Shown here: one piece after another, positions 18,363-27,372 of the stretch
Layout of the letters: each line of letters begins with the position of its first letter
Position numbering within the stretch: position 1 is the stretch's first letter
NCBI RefSeq assembly: GCF_026898115.1
Contig: NZ_CP114036.1
Location: forward strand, 4,582,001 to 4,646,000
Direction of reading: 5' to 3'
Source of the DNA: Streptomyces sp. S465
GTDB lineage: Bacteria; Actinomycetota; Actinomycetes; Streptomycetales; Streptomycetaceae
DNA length: 64,000 nt
Notes under the pieces: generated by a model
Told to the model about the DNA's origin: nothing
The model's database searches: none
The model's input: the letters and a program-made list of their open reading frames with translations, nothing else
Translations under genes and position numbers: made by a program

Positions 18363-19340
18363 GTGAGCAGGCTCCATGTCGTCAGTGGCAAGGGCGGAAC
18401 CGGCAAGACCACGGTCGCCGCCGCACTCGCGCTGGCCCTCGCGACCGGTGGCAGGCGAACCCTGCTGGTCGAAGTCGAGGGCCGTCAGGGCATCGCGCAG
18501 CTCTTCGAGACCGAGCCGCTGCCCTACGAGGAGCGGAAGATCGCCACCGCACCGGGCGGCGGGGAGGTGCACGCCCTGGCGATCGACCCGGAGTTCGCAC
18601 TCCTGGACTACCTCCATATGTTCTACAAGCTGGGCTCGGCCGGACGTGCGCTCAAGAAGCTCGGTGCGATCGATTTCGCGACCACCATCGCCCCGGGGCT
18701 GCGGGACGTCCTGCTGACCGGCAAGGCGTGCGAGGCGGTGCGCCGTAAGGGCAAGGACGGCCGCTTCGTCTACGACTCGGTGGTCATGGACGCGCCGCCC
18801 ACCGGCCGCATCACCCGCTTCCTGAACGTCAACCACGAGGTGGCGGGGCTGGCCCGGACCGGCCCGATACACAATCAGGCACAAGCCGTGATGCGCGTCC
18901 TCAAGTCGCCCCAGACGGCGGTCCACATGGTGACCCTGCTGGAGGAGATGCCGGTCCAGGAGACCGCGGACGGCATCGCGGAGCTGCGCGCCGACGGCCT
19001 TCCGACGGGCGGGGTCATCATCAACATGGTGCGGCCCGCGATCCTCGACCAGGAGGCCGTCGAGGCCGTCGCCAACGGGCAGCGTACGGCCGTCGCCAAG
19101 GCGCTCTCCCAGGCCGGCCTGGGCGGCGCCCGCCGCGGCGGCCTGGCCGAACAGCTGGTCGACCCGCTGCTGGAGCAGGCGCGCGAGCACGCCGAACGGG
19201 TGGAGCTGGAGCGGGCGCAGCGCGCCGAGCTGACCGGTCTGGGACTGCCGCTGCACGAGTTGGAACTGCTCACGGACGGCGTCGACCTGGCCGGGCTGTA
19301 CCGGCTCGCGGCGGATCTGCGCAAGCAGTGGCCGACGTGA
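18363..19340 (+). CDS. ArsA/Get3-like ATPase (first of a pair)
   Basis: A 325-aa ATPase starting at GTG 18363. The deviant Walker A is SGKGGTGKTTVAAAL, the switch region DSVVMDAPPTGRITRFL. The arsenite-binding cysteines of true ArsA are not obvious; it belongs to the actinobacterial ArsA/Get3-like pair found just before wblA. Homologues of this gene pair are conserved in mycobacteria, where structural work suggests small-molecule or membrane-protein-related roles; the role is not known. It is followed 64 bp later by the second ATPase. Confidence 0.85.
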   Translation: MSRLHVVSGKGGTGKTTVAAALALALATGGRRTLLVEVEGRQGIAQLFETEPLPYEERKIATAPGGGEVHALAIDPEFALLDYLHMFYKLGSAGRALKKLGAIDFATTIAPGLRDVLLTGKACEAVRRKGKDGRFVYDSVVMDAPPTGRITRFLNVNHEVAGLARTGPIHNQAQAVMRVLKSPQTAVHMVTLLEEMPVQETADGIAELRADGLPTGGVIINMVRPAILDQEAVEAVANGQRTAVAKALSQAGLGGARRGGLAEQLVDPLLEQAREHAERVELERAQRAELTGLGLPLHELELLTDGVDLAGLYRLAADLRKQWPT

Positions 19341-19404
19341 GCGGCGTCCGCCGTAAGGGCGCCACGGGCAACAAGTCGTACGCGAGTCGTACGCGGGAGG
19401 CGGC

Positions 19405-20769
19405 ATGAGCATGGACGTGGCACCCCGGCTGGACACCGACGCCCTGCTGGACGATCCGCAGACCCGCATCGTGGTGTGCTGCGGCTCCGGCGGCGTCGGC
19501 AAGACCACCACCGCCGCGGCCCTGGGCGTACGGGCCGCCGAGCGCGGCCGTAAGGTCGTCGTCCTCACCATCGACCCAGCCCGCCGGCTCGCCCAGTCCA
19601 TGGGCATCGACGCGCTCGACAACATCCCGCGCCGGGTGGACGGCGTCGGCGGCGGCAACGGCGGCGAACTGCACGCCATGATGCTCGACATGAAGCGGAC
19701 GTTCGACGAGTTCGTCGAGGCGCACGCCGACCCCGAGCGCGCTCGGGCGATCCTCGCGAACCCCTTCTACCAGTCGCTCTCGGCCGGTTTCGCGGGCACG
19801 CAGGAGTACATGGCCATGGAGAAGCTCGGTCAGCTGCGGGCCCGCGACGAATGGGACCTGATCATCGTCGACACCCCGCCCAGCCGGTCGGCGCTGGACT
19901 TCCTGGACGCGCCGAAACGCCTCGGCTCCTTCCTGGACGGGAAGTTCATCAAGGTCCTGATGGCCCCGGCGAAGGTCGGCGGCAAAGCCGGGATGAAGTT
20001 CCTGAACGTGGGCGTGTCGATGATGACGGGCACGGTCAGCAAGGTGCTCGGCGGGCAGTTGTTGCGCGACGTGCAGACTTTCGCTGCCGCGATGGACACC
20101 ATGTTCGGCGGGTTCCGCACCCGCGCGGAGGCCACCTACCGGCTGCTTCAGGCCCCCGGTACGGCCTTCCTGGTGGTGGCCGCGCCCGAGCGGGACGCCC
20201 TGCGGGAGGCGGCGTACTTCGTCGAACGGCTGGCCGCGGACCAGATGCCGCTGGCCGGGCTGGTGCTGAACCGGGTGCACGGCAGCGGGGCCGAACAGCT
20301 GTCGGCGGAACGCGCGTTGGCCGCGGCGGAAACCTTGTCGCTGGCCGACTGCCCCGCGGATCCGGACGACACATCCGTGGACGGTGCGCCCGCGAACACC
20401 GCAGAGGGAAGCGTTCCGGCCAAGAACGGCACCGGGTCAGAAAATCTTGCCGTCGGCGGATTTGTCGATCCCCACTCAGGGAATGCTCAAGCGCGGAACC
20501 CCTCAGCAGCGGACCCCGACGTCTCCCCCACGTCGGCGGACTCGTCGGCGGAGCGGCTCGCCGCGGGACTGCTTCGGCTGCACGCGGAGCGTATGCAGGT
20601 GCTCGGACGCGAGCAGCGCACACACGACCGCTTCACGGCACTCCACCCCGAGGTTCCGGTGGCCCAAGTGGCCGCACTCCCTGGCGACGTACACGACTTG
20701 GCAGGACTCCGGGCGATCGGCGAACGCCTCGCGGTCCCGCTGGAACGGACCAAGCGCGCGGCGGGCTGA
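19405..20769 (+). CDS. ArsA/Get3-like ATPase (second of a pair)
   Basis: A 454-aa ATPase from ATG 19405 (ATG 19411 also possible). Walker A: CCGSGGVGKTTTAAALG; switch: LIIVDTPPSRSALDFLDAP; signature TIDPARRLAQSMG. Between about residues 320 and 385 it carries a Ser/Pro/Ala-rich insert (TSVDGAPANTAEGSVPAKNG onward) that interrupts the C-terminal helices and looks like a disordered linker; a conventional ATPase C-terminus resumes at RLAAGLLRLHAERM. It pairs with the ATPase just upstream and probably forms a heterodimer with it (inferred). A single tandem-repeat-rich gap separates it from convergent wblA. Confidence 0.85.
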   Translation: MSMDVAPRLDTDALLDDPQTRIVVCCGSGGVGKTTTAAALGVRAAERGRKVVVLTIDPARRLAQSMGIDALDNIPRRVDGVGGGNGGELHAMMLDMKRTFDEFVEAHADPERARAILANPFYQSLSAGFAGTQEYMAMEKLGQLRARDEWDLIIVDTPPSRSALDFLDAPKRLGSFLDGKFIKVLMAPAKVGGKAGMKFLNVGVSMMTGTVSKVLGGQLLRDVQTFAAAMDTMFGGFRTRAEATYRLLQAPGTAFLVVAAPERDALREAAYFVERLAADQMPLAGLVLNRVHGSGAEQLSAERALAAAETLSLADCPADPDDTSVDGAPANTAEGSVPAKNGTGSENLAVGGFVDPHSGNAQARNPSAADPDVSPTSADSSAERLAAGLLRLHAERMQVLGREQRTHDRFTALHPEVPVAQVAALPGDVHDLAGLRAIGERLAVPLERTKRAAG

Positions 20770-21039
20770 GCCGGTGCCCGCCCGGCGGTCGGAACGGTCA
20801 TACGGTCACCGGTAGCGGACCCACCCCCGGACCGCGCCGCCCCGTTGGGCCGCGCGACCGGCACGCCATGTGACCCACAGGCCGCCATGTGGCCCGCGCC
20901 CCATCGCCGACCGCAGCCGCGACCCGCGCCCCCGTGCTCGGAGGCGTGCGCATACCCGTACTCGCCCCGACGAGGCGTGCCGTACTCGCACCCCCGCTCG
21001 TGCCGTTGCCGAGAGGTGGGTGAGGTGATGGTGAGGCAT

Positions 21040-21135
21040 GCCGTCTCGTCGGCAGGCCGTCTCGTGGGCAGGCCGTCTCGTGGGCAGGCCGTCTCGTGGG
21101 CAGGCCGTCTCGTGGGCAGGCCGTCTCGTGGGCAG
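21040..21135. repeat. 16-bp tandem repeat, six copies
   Basis: GCCGTCTCGTGGGCAG is repeated head to tail from 21040 (first copy with one change, C for G) to 21135, then breaks off. It lies between the 3' ends of the second ArsA-like gene and wblA. The flank at 21140-21180 holds short AGTCGATCGCC direct repeats. There are no spacers, so this is not a CRISPR. The remaining part of 20770-21189 holds no gene I can see. Confidence 0.9.
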
Positions 21136-21189
21136 GCCGTCAGTCGATCGCCACTCGATCCCCAGTCGATCGCCGAGACCGCCTCCGGC

Positions 21190-21525
21190 CTATCCGACCG
21201 CGGCGAAGCGCTCGTAGTCCTCGTCGTCGAAGGGCAGAATGCCCGCGCTGCGCTCGTACTCGGTGCGCGCGGTCTCCAGGAGCCTGCGCCAAGAGGTCAC
21301 CGTCGGCCGGCGGCGCAGCAGTGCTCGCCGCTCGCGCTCGGTCATCCCTCCCCACACACCGAACTCCACGCGGTTGTCCAAGGCATCCGCAAGGCACTCG
21401 GTGCGCACCGGACATCCGGTGCAGACCGCTTTGGCCCTGTTCTGTGCCGCGCCCTGGACGAACAGTTCATCTGGATCAGTAGTGCGGCAGGCGGCCTGCG
21501 CACTCCAGTCGGTTACCCAGCCCAT
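21190..21525 (-). CDS. wblA: WblA, WhiB-like regulator
   Basis: A 111-aa WhiB-family protein starting at ATG 21525 (MGWVTDWSAQAACRTTDPDE). The four iron-sulfur cysteines are in QAACRT, AVCTGCPVRTEC, and the GVWGG turn is present, followed by the basic RRALLRRRPTV segment. WblA represses antibiotic production and controls sporulation in Streptomyces, acting with the housekeeping sigma factor. Its place between the ArsA-like pair and a class A PBP is the conserved Streptomyces arrangement. Divergent from the PBP gene. Confidence 0.95.
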   Translation of the reverse strand: MGWVTDWSAQAACRTTDPDELFVQGAAQNRAKAVCTGCPVRTECLADALDNRVEFGVWGGMTERERRALLRRRPTVTSWRRLLETARTEYERSAGILPFDDEDYERFAAVG

Positions 21526-21910
21526 GCTGGCGCCGTCCTCTCCCGAATCGGAGCTCCCCCACGGCGACAAACGGCATATTCACCGTCGCCAGTTGAGGAC
21601 GTTACGGAAGCGAGACAAGGCGCAACACCCCCTGCAGGCCCAATCTTGGATGGTCCGAACGGACTATGGGTACGCGGCAGATCACCCAACGGAGTGAGCT
21701 GGCGACATTTGAGATTACTAGTGCAAATCCGGGCAGTTCACCCGACGGACAACGGGCAGCTCATGACAGGGGCGGCAATCCGGACAGCTCTCATCACTCG
21801 CTCGAGTGAGGATGGGGGTGTGGCTCAGCCACACAGCTGTGGCTGGCGTGAAACAGCTTATGCGAACACCCGGTCCCCTGTCCGGCGATTCGAGACGTAG
21901 GCTGCCCCCT
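21526..21910. promoter_or_regulatory. Divergent wblA / PBP promoter region
   Basis: 385 bp between two divergent genes, visibly richer in A/T (21545-21730) than the surroundings, as expected for regulated promoters. No coding sequence is apparent. I could not assign individual boxes with confidence. Confidence 0.4.
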
Positions 21911-24175
21911 ATGGGAAACACGCGCTCGAGCGGCGGTCTATCCACCGCTCAACAGGCCGCCAAGTTCCTCGGCGTCAGCGCGCTGGCCGGTGCCGTGATG
22001 GCCGGGCTCGCGCTTCCCGCCGTCGGGGCGCTCGGCCTCGCGGCCAAGGGAACGGTGGAGGAGTTCGACGGAATTCCGGCCAATCTCAAGACACCGCCGC
22101 TCAGCCAGCGGACGACGATCCTGGACGCCAAGGGCGGAGAGATCGCGAAGGTCTACTCACGCGACCGGACGATCGTGAAGCTGAAGGACGTCTCCCCCTA
22201 TATGCGGCAGGCGATCGTCGCGATCGAGGACGCCCGCTTCTACCAGCACGGGGCGGTCGACCTCAAGGGCGTGCTGCGCGCGCTGAACACCAACGCGCAG
22301 GAGGGCGGGGTCTCCCAGGGTGCCTCCACGCTGACCCAGCAGTATGTGAAGAACGTGTTCGTCGAGGAGGCGGGCAACGACAAGGAGAAGGTCGCCCAGG
22401 CCACCCGGCAGTCCATCGGCCGCAAGATCAAGGAACTGAAGTACGCGATCAAGGTCGAGAAGGAACTGGGCAAGAAGCGGATCCTCGAGAACTACCTGAA
22501 CATCACCTTCTTCGGGCAGCAGGCATACGGCATCGAGGCGGCCTCGCAGCGCTACTTCAGCAAGTCCGCCAAGGACCTGAACCTGGAGCAGTCGGCGATG
22601 CTGGCCGGTCTCGTCCAGTCACCCAGCCGCTACGACCCGATCAACGCCCCGGAGACCGCCAAGGAACGCCGCGACACCGTGCTGCGGCGCATGGCCGAGG
22701 TGAAGGACATCACCCCCGCACAGGCCGCCGCGGCCCAGAAGAAGCCGCTCGGCCTCAAGGTCAGCATGCCCAGGAGCGGCTGCATCACGGCCGTCCAGGG
22801 CGCCGGGTTCTTCTGTGACTACGTCCGCGAGATCCTGCTCAACGACCCGACCTTCGGCAAGACGGCGGAGGCGCGCGCCAAGCGCTGGAACCAGGGCGGC
22901 CTGACGATCCGTACGACGCTGGACCCGCAGGCCCAGGAGTCGGTCCAGAAGTCGATCAAGTCGCATGTCTACCAGTCCGACTCGGTGGCCACCGCGGTGA
23001 CGCTCGTCGAGCCGGGCACCGGCAAGGTGCTGGGGATGGGCCAGTCCCGGCCGTACGGCTTCGGCGAGAACGAGACCCAGATCAACCTCTCCGCGGACAA
23101 GGCCATGGGCGGCTCGAACTACGGCTTCCAGGTCGGTTCCACGTTCAAGCCGATCACCGCCGCGGCCGCCATCGAGCAGGGCAAGAAGCCGTACCAGCGC
23201 TACTCCTCGCCGTACAAGATGAAGTATCCGAGCCCGGTCACCACCTGCAAGGGCACTTGGCGCAACGACGAGGGCGCGACCGTCGAGAACGAGAACGAGA
23301 GCGAAGTCGGCCCGTACGCGATGAAGGAGGCGACCGCCAAGTCGGTCAACACCTACTTCGTCCAGCTGATCAGCGACATCGGGGTCTGCCCGGTGACGCA
23401 GATGGCCGACAGGATGGGCGTGGAGCGCGCCGACGGCGAGGAGCACAACCAGGTGCCCTCCCTCACTCTCGGCTCCGAGGGCTTCTCGCCGCTGACGATG
23501 GCCAACGCCTACGCGACCTTCGCCAACCGCGGCGTCTACTGCTCCCCGGTCTTCATCGAGTCGATCACCGGCCCGAACGGCAAGGCGCTGAAGGTCCCGC
23601 AGTCGAAGTGTTCCCGCGCGATGTCGGAGAAGACCGCGGACACCATCAACACGCTGCTGCGCGGGGTGGTCGAGGACGGCACCGGCAAGCAGGCCGGCCT
23701 CAAGAACCGCCCGAGCGCCGGTAAGACCGGTACCACGGACGAGCGGCGGGCCGCGTGGTTCGTCGGCTACACCCCGAACCTGGCCGGTGCGGTGTGGGTC
23801 GGCGGTCCGGGCGCCAAGGGCGTCACGATGGAGAACATCAGCATCGGCGGCGTCTTCCACGACAAGGTCTACGGCGCGGACACCCCCGGCCCGATCTGGA
23901 AGGACGCGATGAGCGGCGCGCTGGAGGGCAAGCCGGCGCCGAACTTCGAGTCCGTCTCGATCAAGGACCCGAACCAGCACAAGCCCGATGACGACAAGAA
24001 GCGGAACGACCGCAAGCCGGGCAATGACAACGGTGGCGACAAGGGCGACAACGGCGACAACGGCGGCCAGGAGAACCCGTGGCCGGACATCTCCCTGCCC
24101 TCGGACCTGATCGGCGGCGGCAACGGGAATGGCGGGAACGGCAACGGAAACGGCGGCCGGCACTGGCCGCGGTAG
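21911..24175 (+). CDS. Class A penicillin-binding protein
   Basis: A 754-aa bifunctional peptidoglycan synthase. ATG 21911 is chosen because it precedes a short cytoplasmic stretch and a single membrane helix (about residues 15-45). The glycosyltransferase-51 domain shows AIEDARFYQHGAVDLKG (catalytic Glu, about 105) and QGASTLTQQYVKN. The transpeptidase has GSTFKPI (Ser nucleophile, about 409), the SVN motif (about 477) and KTGTT (about 604). The C-terminal 85 residues are low-complexity, rich in Lys/Asp, then Gly/Asn (DNGGDKGDNGDNGG), and probably extend through the wall. It polymerises and cross-links peptidoglycan outside the membrane. A hairpin terminator follows. Confidence 0.93.
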   Translation: MGNTRSSGGLSTAQQAAKFLGVSALAGAVMAGLALPAVGALGLAAKGTVEEFDGIPANLKTPPLSQRTTILDAKGGEIAKVYSRDRTIVKLKDVSPYMRQAIVAIEDARFYQHGAVDLKGVLRALNTNAQEGGVSQGASTLTQQYVKNVFVEEAGNDKEKVAQATRQSIGRKIKELKYAIKVEKELGKKRILENYLNITFFGQQAYGIEAASQRYFSKSAKDLNLEQSAMLAGLVQSPSRYDPINAPETAKERRDTVLRRMAEVKDITPAQAAAAQKKPLGLKVSMPRSGCITAVQGAGFFCDYVREILLNDPTFGKTAEARAKRWNQGGLTIRTTLDPQAQESVQKSIKSHVYQSDSVATAVTLVEPGTGKVLGMGQSRPYGFGENETQINLSADKAMGGSNYGFQVGSTFKPITAAAAIEQGKKPYQRYSSPYKMKYPSPVTTCKGTWRNDEGATVENENESEVGPYAMKEATAKSVNTYFVQLISDIGVCPVTQMADRMGVERADGEEHNQVPSLTLGSEGFSPLTMANAYATFANRGVYCSPVFIESITGPNGKALKVPQSKCSRAMSEKTADTINTLLRGVVEDGTGKQAGLKNRPSAGKTGTTDERRAAWFVGYTPNLAGAVWVGGPGAKGVTMENISIGGVFHDKVYGADTPGPIWKDAMSGALEGKPAPNFESVSIKDPNQHKPDDDKKRNDRKPGNDNGGDKGDNGDNGGQENPWPDISLPSDLIGGGNGNGGNGNGNGGRHWPR

Positions 24176-24197
24176 CGGTGACGGTGACTGAGCGCTA

Positions 24198-24231
24198 AAG
24201 GGGGCCGGACAGAGATGTCCGGCCCCCTTCT
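24198..24231 (+). terminator. Terminator after the PBP gene
   Basis: AAGGGGGCCGGACA pairs with TGTCCGGCCCCCTT around a 4-nt loop and is followed by CTTGG, 22 bp after the stop. Confidence 0.85.
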
Positions 24232-24394
24232 TGGCTATGTGCGCCTTACGGTTACGTGGTGCGATCGCGCGGTTACGCCGAGCGCCTTACGGCTTGGCCA
24301 TGCGGCGCCTTACGGCCGCGCGGCGAACACGAACATTCGGATACGAACAGCGCGTGAACGGTAACGCCACGCGACGGCTGTCCGGTCGCGCGAG

Positions 24395-24865
24395 TTACCC
24401 GCCCGCGAGCTGCCGCTTCACCGCGGCGGCGACCCGGCCGCCCTCCGCCCGCCCGGCGATCTTCGGGTTCACGATCTTCATCACAGCGCCCATGGCCCGC
24501 GGACCCTCGGCACCGCCCGCCGCGGCTTCCCGCACCGCCTCGGCCACCAGGGCGTTCAGCTCGTCGTCCGTCAGCGGCTTCGGCAGATACTCGGCGAGCA
24601 CCTCGCCCTCCGCCCGCTCCCGCTCGGCCTGCTCCGCGCGGCCACCCTTCTCGAACGCCTCGGCCGCCTCACGGCGCTTCTTGGCCTCCCGCGCGACGAT
24701 CTTCTCCACCTCGGCGTCGGACAGCTCACGGGCGCTCTCGCCCGAGACCTCTTCCTTCGTGATCGCGGTGATGGTGAGCCGGAGAGTCGAGGAGCGCAGC
24801 TCGTCGCGCGCCTTGATCGCCGCGGTGAGGTCGTCCTGGAGCCTGGACTTGAGCTTGGTGGTCAT
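24395..24865 (-). CDS. GatB/YqeY domain protein
   Basis: A 156-aa protein (MTTKLKSRLQDDLTAAIKAR...). The helical N-terminal half and the C-terminal part, with VLAEYLPKPLTDDEL, GPRAMGAVMKIVNPKIAGRA and GGRVAAAVKRQL, match the YqeY family, whose C-terminal domain resembles the tail of GatB. A tRNA-related role has been proposed for the family, without proof. It is convergent with the PBP gene; the 150 bp before it hold three GCGCCTTACGG copies (24242, 24279, 24305). Confidence 0.88.
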   Translation of the reverse strand: MTTKLKSRLQDDLTAAIKARDELRSSTLRLTITAITKEEVSGESARELSDAEVEKIVAREAKKRREAAEAFEKGGRAEQAERERAEGEVLAEYLPKPLTDDELNALVAEAVREAAAGGAEGPRAMGAVMKIVNPKIAGRAEGGRVAAAVKRQLAGG

Positions 24866-24933
24866 GGCGTCGAGTCTGCCAGCACTGGCCGGGAATCACC
24901 CGAAGATTTCTCCCCCTCCCGCGTTCTGCGACC

Positions 24934-25872
24934 ATGGATGGCATGCGCGCGCGATACGGAGTACCCCTGGGAATCACGGCGGTCGGCGCAGCCGGCCTCG
25001 CCTACGCCGTCGGCTTCGAAGTCCGGTCCTTCAGGCTCCGGCGGATCACCGTCCCGGTGCTCCCGCACGGGATGCGCCCCCTGCGCGTCCTCCAGGTCTC
25101 CGACATCCACATGGTGAGCGGACAGCGCAAGAAGCAGCGCTGGCTCCAGTCCCTCGCCGGGCTGCGCCCCGACTTCGTGGTGAACACCGGGGACAACCTG
25201 TCGGACCCCGAGGGCGTGCCGGAGGTCCTGGACGCGCTGGGCCCGCTGATGGAGTTCCCCGGCGCGTACGTCTTCGGCTCGAACGACTACTACGGACCGA
25301 AGCTGCGTAATCCCGCCCGCTATTTGCTGGAGAAGGCCAGCGGCCGGCATGGGCTGAACGGCAACCCCCCGGCCGTCGGCGCCATCCACAACCCGTGGAC
25401 GGAACTCCGCGACGCCTTCGACGCGGCCGGCTGGGTCGGACTGTCGAACACCCGCGGCCGGCTGAAGCTGGACGACATCGAGATCGCCCTCACCGGCCTC
25501 GACGACCCCCACATCAAGCGCGACCGCTACGCCGAGGTGGCCGGCGGCCCCGAATCGGGCGCCGACCTCTCCCTCGCCGTGGTCCACGCCCCGTATCTGC
25601 GGGTCCTCGACGCCTTCACCGCCGACCGCTACCCCTTGATCCTCGCCGGCCACACCCACGGCGGCCAGCTGTGCATCCCCTTCTACGGCGCCCTGGTCAC
25701 CAACTGCGACCTCGACACCCGCCGGGTCAAGGGCCTCTCCCAGCACCACGCCGGCGGCCACACCTCCTACCTCCACGTCTCCGCGGGCTGCGGCACCAAC
25801 CGCTACACCCCGGTCCGCTTCGCCTGCCCCCCGGAAGCCACCCTGCTCACCCTGACCCCCCAGACCCTCTGA
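24934..25872 (+). CDS. Metallophosphoesterase, membrane-anchored
   Basis: A 312-aa protein with an N-terminal hydrophobic helix (residues 7-27) acting as signal anchor. The metallophosphoesterase motifs appear in order: QVSDIHMV, NTGDNLSD, FGSNDYYG (a GNHD variant in which Ser precedes Asn), VVHAPY and LAGHTHGGQL. This resembles YkuE-like phosphoesterases and probably acts outside the membrane. Substrate unknown. It is divergent from the YqeY gene (68 bp gap) and ends about 100 bp before the tRNA-Pro gene. ATG 24943 is an alternative start. Confidence 0.88.
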   Translation: MDGMRARYGVPLGITAVGAAGLAYAVGFEVRSFRLRRITVPVLPHGMRPLRVLQVSDIHMVSGQRKKQRWLQSLAGLRPDFVVNTGDNLSDPEGVPEVLDALGPLMEFPGAYVFGSNDYYGPKLRNPARYLLEKASGRHGLNGNPPAVGAIHNPWTELRDAFDAAGWVGLSNTRGRLKLDDIEIALTGLDDPHIKRDRYAEVAGGPESGADLSLAVVHAPYLRVLDAFTADRYPLILAGHTHGGQLCIPFYGALVTNCDLDTRRVKGLSQHHAGGHTSYLHVSAGCGTNRYTPVRFACPPEATLLTLTPQTL

Positions 25873-25978
25873 CCCCACCCCCACCCAGCCGGACCGCCCG
25901 AAACGCCCCGACCTGCGAGCCCTCGGAAACCGGATTTCGTCTCTGGCCGCAGGTCCGCTAAAGTAGAGCTCGTTGCTT

Positions 25979-26052
25979 CGGGGTGTAGCGCAGCTTGGCA
26001 GCGCGCTTCGTTCGGGACGAAGAGGTCGTGGGTTCAAATCCCGCCACCCCGA
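25979..26052 (+). tRNA. tRNA-Pro (anticodon CGG)
   Basis: A 74-nt cloverleaf: acceptor CGGGGTG/CACCCCG, anticodon stem CTTCG/CGAAG with loop TTCGGGA and anticodon CGG at 26013-26015, T-loop GGTTCAAATCC and discriminator A; no encoded CCA. It reads CCG proline codons. The gene is intact because its 3' half has been supplied by the integrated element. A tRNA-Pro gene is also the integration site of pSAM2. Confidence 0.93.
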
Positions 26053-26053
26053 C
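26011..26053. repeat. attL core: tRNA anticodon loop to 3' end
   Basis: These 43 bp recur at 45457-45499 with a single difference (T at 26039, G at 45485). One copy lies inside the tRNA-Pro gene beside the integrase, the other at the far end of the cargo, which is how a tRNA-integrating element's attL and attR should look. Confidence 0.92.
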
Positions 26054-26059
26054 ACAGGT

Positions 26060-26096
26060 CAGAGGGCCTATCCGCTTCCTGCGGATAGGCCCTCTG
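26060..26096 (+). terminator. Terminator after tRNA-Pro
   Basis: CAGAGGGCCTATCCGC and GCGGATAGGCCCTCTG form a perfect 16-bp stem with a 5-nt loop, 8 nt after the tRNA. Because it lies inside the element it must have been brought in with it. It may also stop transcription from the opposing int gene. Confidence 0.85.
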
Positions 26097-26135
26097 AGTG
26101 TCTAGGGGGCCAAACAGGGGGCCAACCGGTTTTGA

Positions 26136-27302
26136 TCAAGCCTCTTCGATGTCGTGCGAAAAGATCACGTCCATGGCTTCGGCTCCCTGGGTGATGACCG
26201 GCCGAAGCTGTTTCCGATAGACGGCCTCGGTGGTCGCCTGGCTGCTGTGCCCGACCAGCAGCGCGATTCGCTCCAGCGGGATGCCGTGGTCCGAGAGCAG
26301 CGATACGAAGCTGTGGCGTAGCTCACGGGGCGTCCACTCCGGCGCCAGCCCTGCCTTCTTCACGATGGCCCGGAAGTCCCGACGCACGTTGGCAGCGTCC
26401 AGCGGCTCACCGCTCCGCGTCGTGAAGACGAGACCAGTCGGGCTCCACTCCATGCCCTTCGATGCGCGTTCCTGCTTCTGCCACCGCAGGTGTTCGTTGA
26501 GCACGTCGACCACCTGCTTCGGGAGCGCGATCGTCCGACGACTCTTCCGGGTCTTGGTGTCGCCGTGCCTCCGCACCGACCGCCACACCGCGACGTGGGG
26601 AGGGACGCCGTCTTGCGTCGACAGGTAGACGTGATCCCACGTGAGGGGCCGCGCCTCTTCCGTACGCACGCCGCTGAGGAGTGAGAGCACGAGGTAGGCG
26701 TATAGCCGCGATCCTCGGGCCGCAGCCAGGACGGCCTTCGCCTGCTCCAAGTTCAGCGCCTTGCTCGGGCGTCCTGGACGTCCCTCGGGGACTGTCACGA
26801 GAACCGCGACGTTCCGCACAGCCTTGTCCCTGCGCTGAGCGTGCTCGATAGAACGGCGAAGCACGGCGAGTAGGTCACGGAGACTCCGTGTCGCGAGCGC
26901 ATCGGCCCTGTCGTCCAGCCAGTCGTCAACGTCGTCGGCGCTGAGGTCTTTCAGCTTGGCCCTGCCGATGAACGGAATCAGATGCTTGTCGGCGAGCGAG
27001 CGGTTCTTGCTGACGGTCTGCTCGTCGCGGCCCTTCAGCCCCCGCTCCAGCCAGTCGTTCACCGCGTCGGTCACTGTGTAGTTGGCGGGCGACTTGATGC
27101 CGGTGCGCACCTCGTTCTTCAGGTCCCGGATCTTCGCGCGGACTTCTGTCTTGGTCTTGCCGTGCACCTTCGGGCGGCGGCGCTTGCCGTTCGGGGCGTA
27201 CCCAAGAGAGACGGCGCCCACGTAGCGGTTCTTCGCCGCGTCCCAGTAGATCGTGTCCTCACCGTGGCCTGCCCTGCGGGCACGCTTCGGGGTCTCGGTC
27301 AT
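26136..27302 (-). CDS. int: Tyrosine site-specific integrase
   Basis: A 388-aa tyrosine recombinase that catalyses integration and excision at the tRNA-Pro site. The N-terminal 55 residues include an arm-type DNA-binding segment, followed by a SAM-like core-binding domain (about 60-160). Catalytic residues seen: Arg in LLSGVRTEEARPL, His-x-x-Arg-type box in RELRHSFVSLL, His in LLVGHSSQATTEAV and the nucleophile Tyr in AVYRKQL (about 362). The gene ends about 80 bp from attL, the standard int-att layout, and lies 70 bp downstream of xis. Close in type to integrases of actinomycete integrative elements. Confidence 0.93.
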   Translation of the reverse strand: MTETPKRARRAGHGEDTIYWDAAKNRYVGAVSLGYAPNGKRRRPKVHGKTKTEVRAKIRDLKNEVRTGIKSPANYTVTDAVNDWLERGLKGRDEQTVSKNRSLADKHLIPFIGRAKLKDLSADDVDDWLDDRADALATRSLRDLLAVLRRSIEHAQRRDKAVRNVAVLVTVPEGRPGRPSKALNLEQAKAVLAAARGSRLYAYLVLSLLSGVRTEEARPLTWDHVYLSTQDGVPPHVAVWRSVRRHGDTKTRKSRRTIALPKQVVDVLNEHLRWQKQERASKGMEWSPTGLVFTTRSGEPLDAANVRRDFRAIVKKAGLAPEWTPRELRHSFVSLLSDHGIPLERIALLVGHSSQATTEAVYRKQLRPVITQGAEAMDVIFSHDIEEA

Positions 27303-27372
27303 GCTGCTTTGGGCCTCTCGAAAGGACGGGGCCGCACCCTGGAGGGGCGCGGCCCATGGAGGTCGGAGGAAG

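Noticed and set aside
21040..21135. Possible CRISPR array
   Set aside because: Units are joined directly with no spacers and are only 16 bp; no cas genes in the window.
24242..24315. GCGCCTTACGG repeats before the yqeY-like gene as a regulatory array
   Set aside because: Three irregularly spaced short copies at the 3' ends of convergent genes; too weak to claim function.
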